This document shows positions 59,389 to 64,000 of a stretch of 64,000 nucleotides of DNA, one piece after another. The notes under the pieces are model-generated. The model worked only from the letters and a program-made list of their open reading frames with translations, searched no databases and was not told where the DNA came from. How positions within the stretch are numbered: position 1 is the first letter of the stretch; each line of letters starts with the position of its first letter. The position numbers and the translations under genes were made by a program. Origin of the DNA: Rhizophagus irregularis (lineage: Eukaryota; Glomeromycota; Glomeromycetes; Glomerales; Glomeraceae). The stretch is from assembly GCF_026210795.1 (NCBI RefSeq), contig NC_089458.1, positions 372,001 to 436,000 on the forward strand. The letters are read 5' to 3'.

Positions 59389-61079
59389 TTATTCAATTTG
59401 AAAAATCTTTTCGTTAATTTGAGAAATAATTTCTTGATGATTAATTTGATTTTGATATTCTTGTTCAATTTGAATTTTATCATATTCTTCAATTTGTTGC
59501 TTAATTTGAAAATTTTCATCACATTCTTGTTCAACTTCTTCTGGTATTTCTTGTTCTTTTTGTTTATTTTCTAATTCAATATCTTCTGATTCAATTTGAA
59601 AAAATTGTTGATATAAAAAATCTTCTGGTTTAATATTTGGTTCAATATCTTCTGATTCAATATCTTCTGGAAAAAGTTCAATATCTGGTTCAATATTTTC
59701 TAATTCAATATCTTCTGAAAAAAATTGTTGATATAAATCTTCACATTCTTCTTGTTCAACTTCTTTTGGTATTTCTTGTTCATTTTGATATAAAAAATCT
59801 TCTGGTTCAATATCTGGTTCAATATCAATTTCTTGTTCATTTTGATATAAAAAATCTTCTGGTTCAATATCTGGTTCAATATCTTCTTCAATATCTCCTA
59901 ATTCAATAATTTCTGATTCAATATCTTCTGATTCAATATCTTCTAATCTAATATTTCTTGATAAAAGTTGTTGAATATCTTCTAGTCTAAAATTTCTTGA
60001 TAAAAGTTGTTGAATATCTTCTAGTCTAATATTTCCTGATAAAAGTTGTTGAATTAATTGTTGATTTAAATTATTTACTGGTTCAATATCTTCTAATTCA
60101 TCATCTTCTAAATCAAAAGAAAAAAGTTCTTGTTCTAAAATATTACTACCACCATCTTTTTGATAAAAATAAAAATTCCAACATTCATCAAAATTATACT
60201 TTAAATTAATACCTATATTATGCATTTCACTTTCAACATCATTAATTATTCTACAATTATTAAATATTAAATTCATATCATATTTAAATTCAAATGGATT
60301 TGAATATTGATTATTTTCTAATTTTAAATTTATAGTAAATAAATCCATTGGATTAATTATTTGATTATAAATATCAGATTTTTTATCAAATTTATAAAAT
60401 GGATAAGCCCAAATTGTATTTTCAAGTTCATATAAAATATCATAACAAAACATTAAATCTGGGTTAATATTATCTTTAGTAAGAGTTTTTCTAATTGTTT
60501 TTTTTGTATAAGTTGCACCAGGTATTAAATTTTCAGCTTTATAATTTTTGATTACTTCTTGCCAATATATTTGAAGATATTTTTCTTGTTGTAAACGTTC
60601 TTTATTTATCTAAAAAGGTTGTTAGTAATAAAGAAAGTATAAGTAAGTTAATAAGATATAGAGCTTATATAAGAATATAAGAAAGTATTAAGATATAAAG
60701 TTTGTAAGATTATAAGATAAAACAATACCTTTTCTTTCAATATATCAATTGTACTCTTTTTTAATATTTTTTTTTCCTTTATTAAGTCATTTGCTTCATC
60801 TAAAAATTTATCTGCCCAATAATCATCAAAAGTTTTCCAGTTTGAGAATGGTAATGATGAAATATATGGAAATGATGCAATATAAATAAGATCATGATAT
60901 TCAGTTAAGAATTCCCGATATGATAAATTAGTTCTGTTGTGTAGTAAATATTTCATAAGTTCTAAAAGACAAAGATATTGGTTAAAAATTAGTAAAGAAT
61001 TAGTAAGAAAAGAAATTTGAAAAAGAAGATTATAAACTTACGATTTTTGCAAAGATATGAGTTTATAATTAAACTCATG
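59389..61079 (-). CDS. Bromodomain protein with acidic Glu/Asp/Ile repeats
   Basis: Minus-strand exons 61079-61043, 60961-60729 and 60609-59389 join in frame; 496 residues. The N-terminal ~140 residues are unknown (MSLIINSYLCKN, then a Trp/Asp/Lys-rich helical part). Residues ~143-235 read as a bromodomain: the WPF-shelf-like WAYPFYKF (157-164), INPMDLFTI (175-183), the helix with EFKYDMNLIFNNC (197-209), and N213, the Asn that normally contacts acetyl-lysine. The residue before it, usually Tyr, is Ile (RIIN). From ~265 to the end the protein is a low-complexity acidic region built from repeats: LLSRNIRLEDIQQ-like 13-mers, a 19-residue in-frame duplication, then many (E/D)IE(P/S)(E/D)-type units. 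Bromodomains bind acetylated histones in chromatin, and an acidic tail would suit histone or basic partner binding. Decayed tandem copies lie immediately downstream. The family assignment rests on motif pattern only. Confidence 0.8.
59773..59886. repeat. 57-bp in-frame direct repeat, two units
   Basis: Two perfect or near-perfect 57-bp units start at 59773 and 59830 inside the acidic tail of the bromodomain gene. They encode a 19-residue duplication (containing EPEDFLYQNEQEI) without changing the frame. Confidence 0.9.
59953..60056. repeat. 39-bp in-frame repeat, about three units
   Basis: Units start at 59953, 59992 and 60031 and encode 13-residue blocks of the type LLSRNIRLEDIQQ on the minus strand. 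The third is slightly diverged (LLSGNIR). Confidence 0.9.
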
Positions 61080-61931
61080 GTTTCAAAATATAAATGTTAT
61101 AAATGTATAATAAAAGAAATGTAGGCGTTGCTTTAAGTTTTTTTTTATATAATAATTTTGATATTTTTTTTTTCTAGGTTGGCCTTTAAATAAATAAAAT
61201 TTCTTTGTAGGCAATATGACTCAAATTGATATATTAATGTTATATTAATGTGAAAAATTATAGCATGCAACCATCATCCTTCATTCCGAATAGTAAACTC
61301 GTATCAATCTGACAGTTATTTTAAAACAATCAATTCTAATTAAATTGATCAAATTGAGCCATGTTTTGCAAATGACCCAAATGACCCATTATTTCAATTA
61401 TTGAGATCAGACTGTTATTAGACCGATACAAACTTATAGAATTATTCTGGAACATTTAGTAGTTACAAAATAATATATGACTAAATTAATATCAGAGTCA
61501 CGAGATTTCATATGACTAATTCAGTTGACTAATTTTAACGATATTTTATTACTCCTATTGATTAAGTGATAAAGTTTTATGATCTACTATTAAAATTTTT
61601 GTAATCATCGTATAAATCGTATACATCATGTACACGCATCATTACACGTATTACACGTATTACACAATAAATTAGTGATCTACGATTCCTTTTCCATTTT
61701 CATTTTTTAACTTTTTTTTTTTTGGTCATTTCCAAAAAAGAACGCGTTATCAACGTTACTATGTTCACTTATGTTCATTATGTTCACTATATTTCCTATT
61801 TCCCTTATTTCCCTTTTTTTTTCAAATTGAAAAAAACTTATAATATGTAAACAATTTTGGTGATTCCGTGAAAATCATTAATTATAAAAAAGCAATTTTT
61901 TAAAAATTTCACAAAAAAACGAAATGTCGAA
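61080..61931. other. Divergent intergenic region
   Basis: Shared promoter region of the bromodomain gene (minus) and the F-box gene (plus). It has mixed AT-rich sequence and short direct repeats of ATTACACGT near 61640-61662 and of TATGTTCACT-like phrases near 61760-61790. No gene seen. Confidence 0.6.
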
Positions 61932-63548
61932 ATGTGTTCAAAATTAAATAAAGATATTATTTCAGAAATATTAGAATATTTAAATGAAGAATCATCAACA
62001 ACATCATTATATTCATGTATTTTAATAAATCGAACATGGTGTTCTATTACGATGCCAATAATATGGGAAAACCCATTTTTATTTAATCAAAACACAGCAT
62101 TTAAAATTATACAAACATTAATATCAAATTTAAATGAAGAAGAAATAATAAAATTAATGAAAAAAACCAATCATTCATTAGATTTTATTATAAAAAAACC
62201 ATTATTTAAATATCAAAATTTTATAAAAGAAATCAATATAAATAATTTAGAATATTTAATTGAATTACATTATAATTATTTTTATACGAATATACCAACA
62301 AATATTGATTTAGAAATTTTTACAAGAAATTTATTATTAAATATGATATTTAAAACAAATTTTAATATTAAAAAATTAATATTTCATTTTAATTATAAAA
62401 ATTATTTTAAATATAAAAAAAATAATTTTTTAGAAATATTAATTAATAATAATTTATTAAAAAATTCTTTAAAAAATTTGAAAAATTTTGAAATTAATAT
62501 TTATTTTATAAATTTTTCAAATTTATTTAATTTAATTTATCAAAGAGAAATTATTGAAATAATTAATTATATTTCAAATTTATTGATAAATTTTTTTAAT
62601 AAATTATCAAAAATATTTTTTAATATTAAATATTTAACAATTTATATTGAATTAAATAATATTGAAAGTTTATTATTTAAAAAAAAAATATGTGAAGCAT
62701 ATTCTCAATTAATAGAAAATCAAAAAAATCTTTTATATTTGGAGATGAATGAATTTTTTGATTATTCAATTTTTACAAAATCATTAATAACACAATCTAA
62801 TTCATTAACAACATTAAAAATCAATTATTTAAGAAATATTAATAAATTATTATTAATATTAAGTAAATGTACGAATTTAATTACATTAGAATTAACAGAA
62901 TATTTTGAAATTGATCAAGAAGAAGAAGAAGAAGAAGAAGAAATGTTAATGAAACAAATTTATATTGAAAATTTAATAATATTTCAATTAATTATAACAG
63001 ATAAAAGACATTTCATTTATTTTATGAAATCTTTATTAAAATTTTCATTTAAAATAAAAAAATTAATATTAGAATTTATAAGTTTTGAATTATTAGATAT
63101 AATTAAATTATATTGTTCAAATTCATTAGAATATTTTTCTTTAAAAGTAATACCAAATGATATTATGAAATTATGTGAAACTTTACTTTCTTTTGAAATT
63201 TTAAATTCTTTAATTATTATCGAATGGTTGGGTGATAATGATTTTCCAATTTCTTTACAAGCTTTAATTCTTTTAGCAAATTCTTTACCTAAAACTCTTA
63301 AATTTCTTGGTATAAGAACTTTTTGTAATTCTATTAATTTTAAGAAATTTCTTTTTAATATTAATGTTAATATTATTGAATTAGATATTTATAAATCTTT
63401 AGATGATGAATTTATTAATATTATTATTCAATATGTTTTAGAAAAGAATAGAAATTTAAAAATATTAGGTTATTTAAATGTACGTAATAATAATTTTAGT
63501 AGAATTAATGAATTAATTCCTACAATTAAGGAAGTCAAAAGTTATTAA
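61932..63548 (+). CDS. F-box protein
   Basis: Uninterrupted frame of 538 residues. Residues ~3-48 form an F-box of the kind common in arbuscular mycorrhizal fungi: LNKDIISEILEYL, then SLYSCILINRTWCSITMPII followed by WENPF. F-box proteins bring substrates to SCF ubiquitin ligases through Skp1. The remaining ~490 residues are Leu/Ile/Asn/Lys-rich with loosely repeating helical segments ending in Leu-x-x-Leu patterns, which fits a degenerate leucine-rich repeat substrate arm. A short poly-Glu run (~334-342) interrupts it. Base composition is extremely AT-rich even for this window (Ile, Asn, Lys and Phe dominate), so sequence drift is strong, yet the frame stays open for 1.6 kb, which argues for function. 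Large F-box families with fast-evolving C-termini are known in this lineage. The substrate is unknown. Confidence 0.9.
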   Translation: MCSKLNKDIISEILEYLNEESSTTSLYSCILINRTWCSITMPIIWENPFLFNQNTAFKIIQTLISNLNEEEIIKLMKKTNHSLDFIIKKPLFKYQNFIKEININNLEYLIELHYNYFYTNIPTNIDLEIFTRNLLLNMIFKTNFNIKKLIFHFNYKNYFKYKKNNFLEILINNNLLKNSLKNLKNFEINIYFINFSNLFNLIYQREIIEIINYISNLLINFFNKLSKIFFNIKYLTIYIELNNIESLLFKKKICEAYSQLIENQKNLLYLEMNEFFDYSIFTKSLITQSNSLTTLKINYLRNINKLLLILSKCTNLITLELTEYFEIDQEEEEEEEEMLMKQIYIENLIIFQLIITDKRHFIYFMKSLLKFSFKIKKLILEFISFELLDIIKLYCSNSLEYFSLKVIPNDIMKLCETLLSFEILNSLIIIEWLGDNDFPISLQALILLANSLPKTLKFLGIRTFCNSINFKKFLFNINVNIIELDIYKSLDDEFINIIIQYVLEKNRNLKILGYLNVRNNNFSRINELIPTIKEVKSY

Positions 63549-64000
63549 TCATATCTATTTTTAATAAAAAAAAGTGTTTCGGGCATCCAAAATTTGGTAT
63601 TAGGAACTTTTAACAATTAAACACAACATATATTTTATATTAGTTATTAGCCCCCAAAAAAAGGGTGAAACCCAAAAGATTATAATAGGACAAAGAAAAT
63701 TATGTTACGTCTTTGTGTGTTCTGTGTGTTCTGTTACATTTTATTGTTAAAGAAGGAAAAGATTATAACAACAAATTGTTGATCCTCCTTTGAATATAAA
63801 ATTTTCAAAAAATTTCTCATCATTTAATTTTTTATTAAGCTGGTTCTTTTTTCCTGGTTATTAATGTTACAAATGTTTTTTTTCCTTTTTGTATTATAGA
63901 AATTTTTCCCTTTCGTATTTGACGCGCGGGTCGCATATATATATATATATATATATATATTCTCATATCATACATTTTCAAGAATATATAAGAATATATA
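63549..64000. other. 3' flank and window end
   Basis: Spacer after the F-box gene. It holds an (AT)n microsatellite at about 63936-63960 and an isolated GC-rich phrase (GACGCGCGGGTCGC, 63921-63934) that could belong to a promoter beyond the window. No gene. Confidence 0.55.

Noticed and set aside
59637-59909. Plus-strand open frame of LVQYLL repeats
   Set aside because: Antisense reading of the acidic-repeat region of the bromodomain gene.
1-64000. CRISPR arrays, rRNA genes, LTR elements or capsid-bearing elements
   Set aside because: None seen: the tandem repeats lack unique spacers, no rRNA core phrase was found, and no long direct terminal repeats with retroelement domains are visible.

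Overview
The window looks like nuclear DNA of an arbuscular mycorrhizal fungus (Glomeromycotina, Rhizophagus-like). It is very AT-rich, with long poly-A/T runs. Genes are rich in short GT-AG introns. Gene families typical of that lineage are present: a MATA-HMG transcription factor plus a decayed relative, an F-box protein, many cytochrome P450s and a telomere-type TTAGGG run. The species assignment is inference; no rRNA or other marker gene is present.

Layout. 2.3-3.5 kb: two-exon multi-pass membrane protein. 4.7-6.7 kb: nine-exon secreted M28 aminopeptidase, followed at once by a 20-bp minisatellite. 7.9-9.0 kb: purine-rich degenerate satellite with an interstitial TTAGGG run. 9.65-10.8 kb: septin. 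13.0-15.3 kb (minus): five-exon GH9 endoglucanase with signal peptide and C-terminal membrane anchor. 15.3-24.8 kb: gene-poor, with two small non-autonomous DNA transposons (pogo/Tigger-like and hAT-like) and an extreme AT desert. 24.9 kb: coiled-coil protein. 26.8-28.4 kb (minus): single-exon P450. 28.4-37 kb: gene-poor, with a MATA-HMG pseudogene and minisatellites. 37.1 kb: intact MATA-HMG protein. 38.4-39.6 kb (minus): five-exon membrane protein. 40.5-50.1 kb (minus): three tandem, intact, 11-exon P450 paralogues. 53.0-57.1 kb: full-size ABCB transporter. 57.5-61.1 kb (minus): bromodomain protein with acidic repeats, plus decayed tandem copies downstream. 61.9-63.5 kb: F-box protein.

Functional reading. 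The peptidase and the GH9 enzyme act outside or at the surface of the cell. The P450 triplet lies next to a divergently transcribed ABCB exporter, so joint oxidation and export of a small molecule is possible, but this rests on position only. I found no obviously new multi-gene system. The most distinctive items are the P450 triplet, whose meander Arg is Gln in all copies; the acidic-repeat bromodomain locus; the anchored GH9 with a 16-nt microexon across its DAGD motif; and the satellite and MITE fossils. Multi-exon models were built by hand from GT/AG sites and reading-frame continuity, without transcripts.
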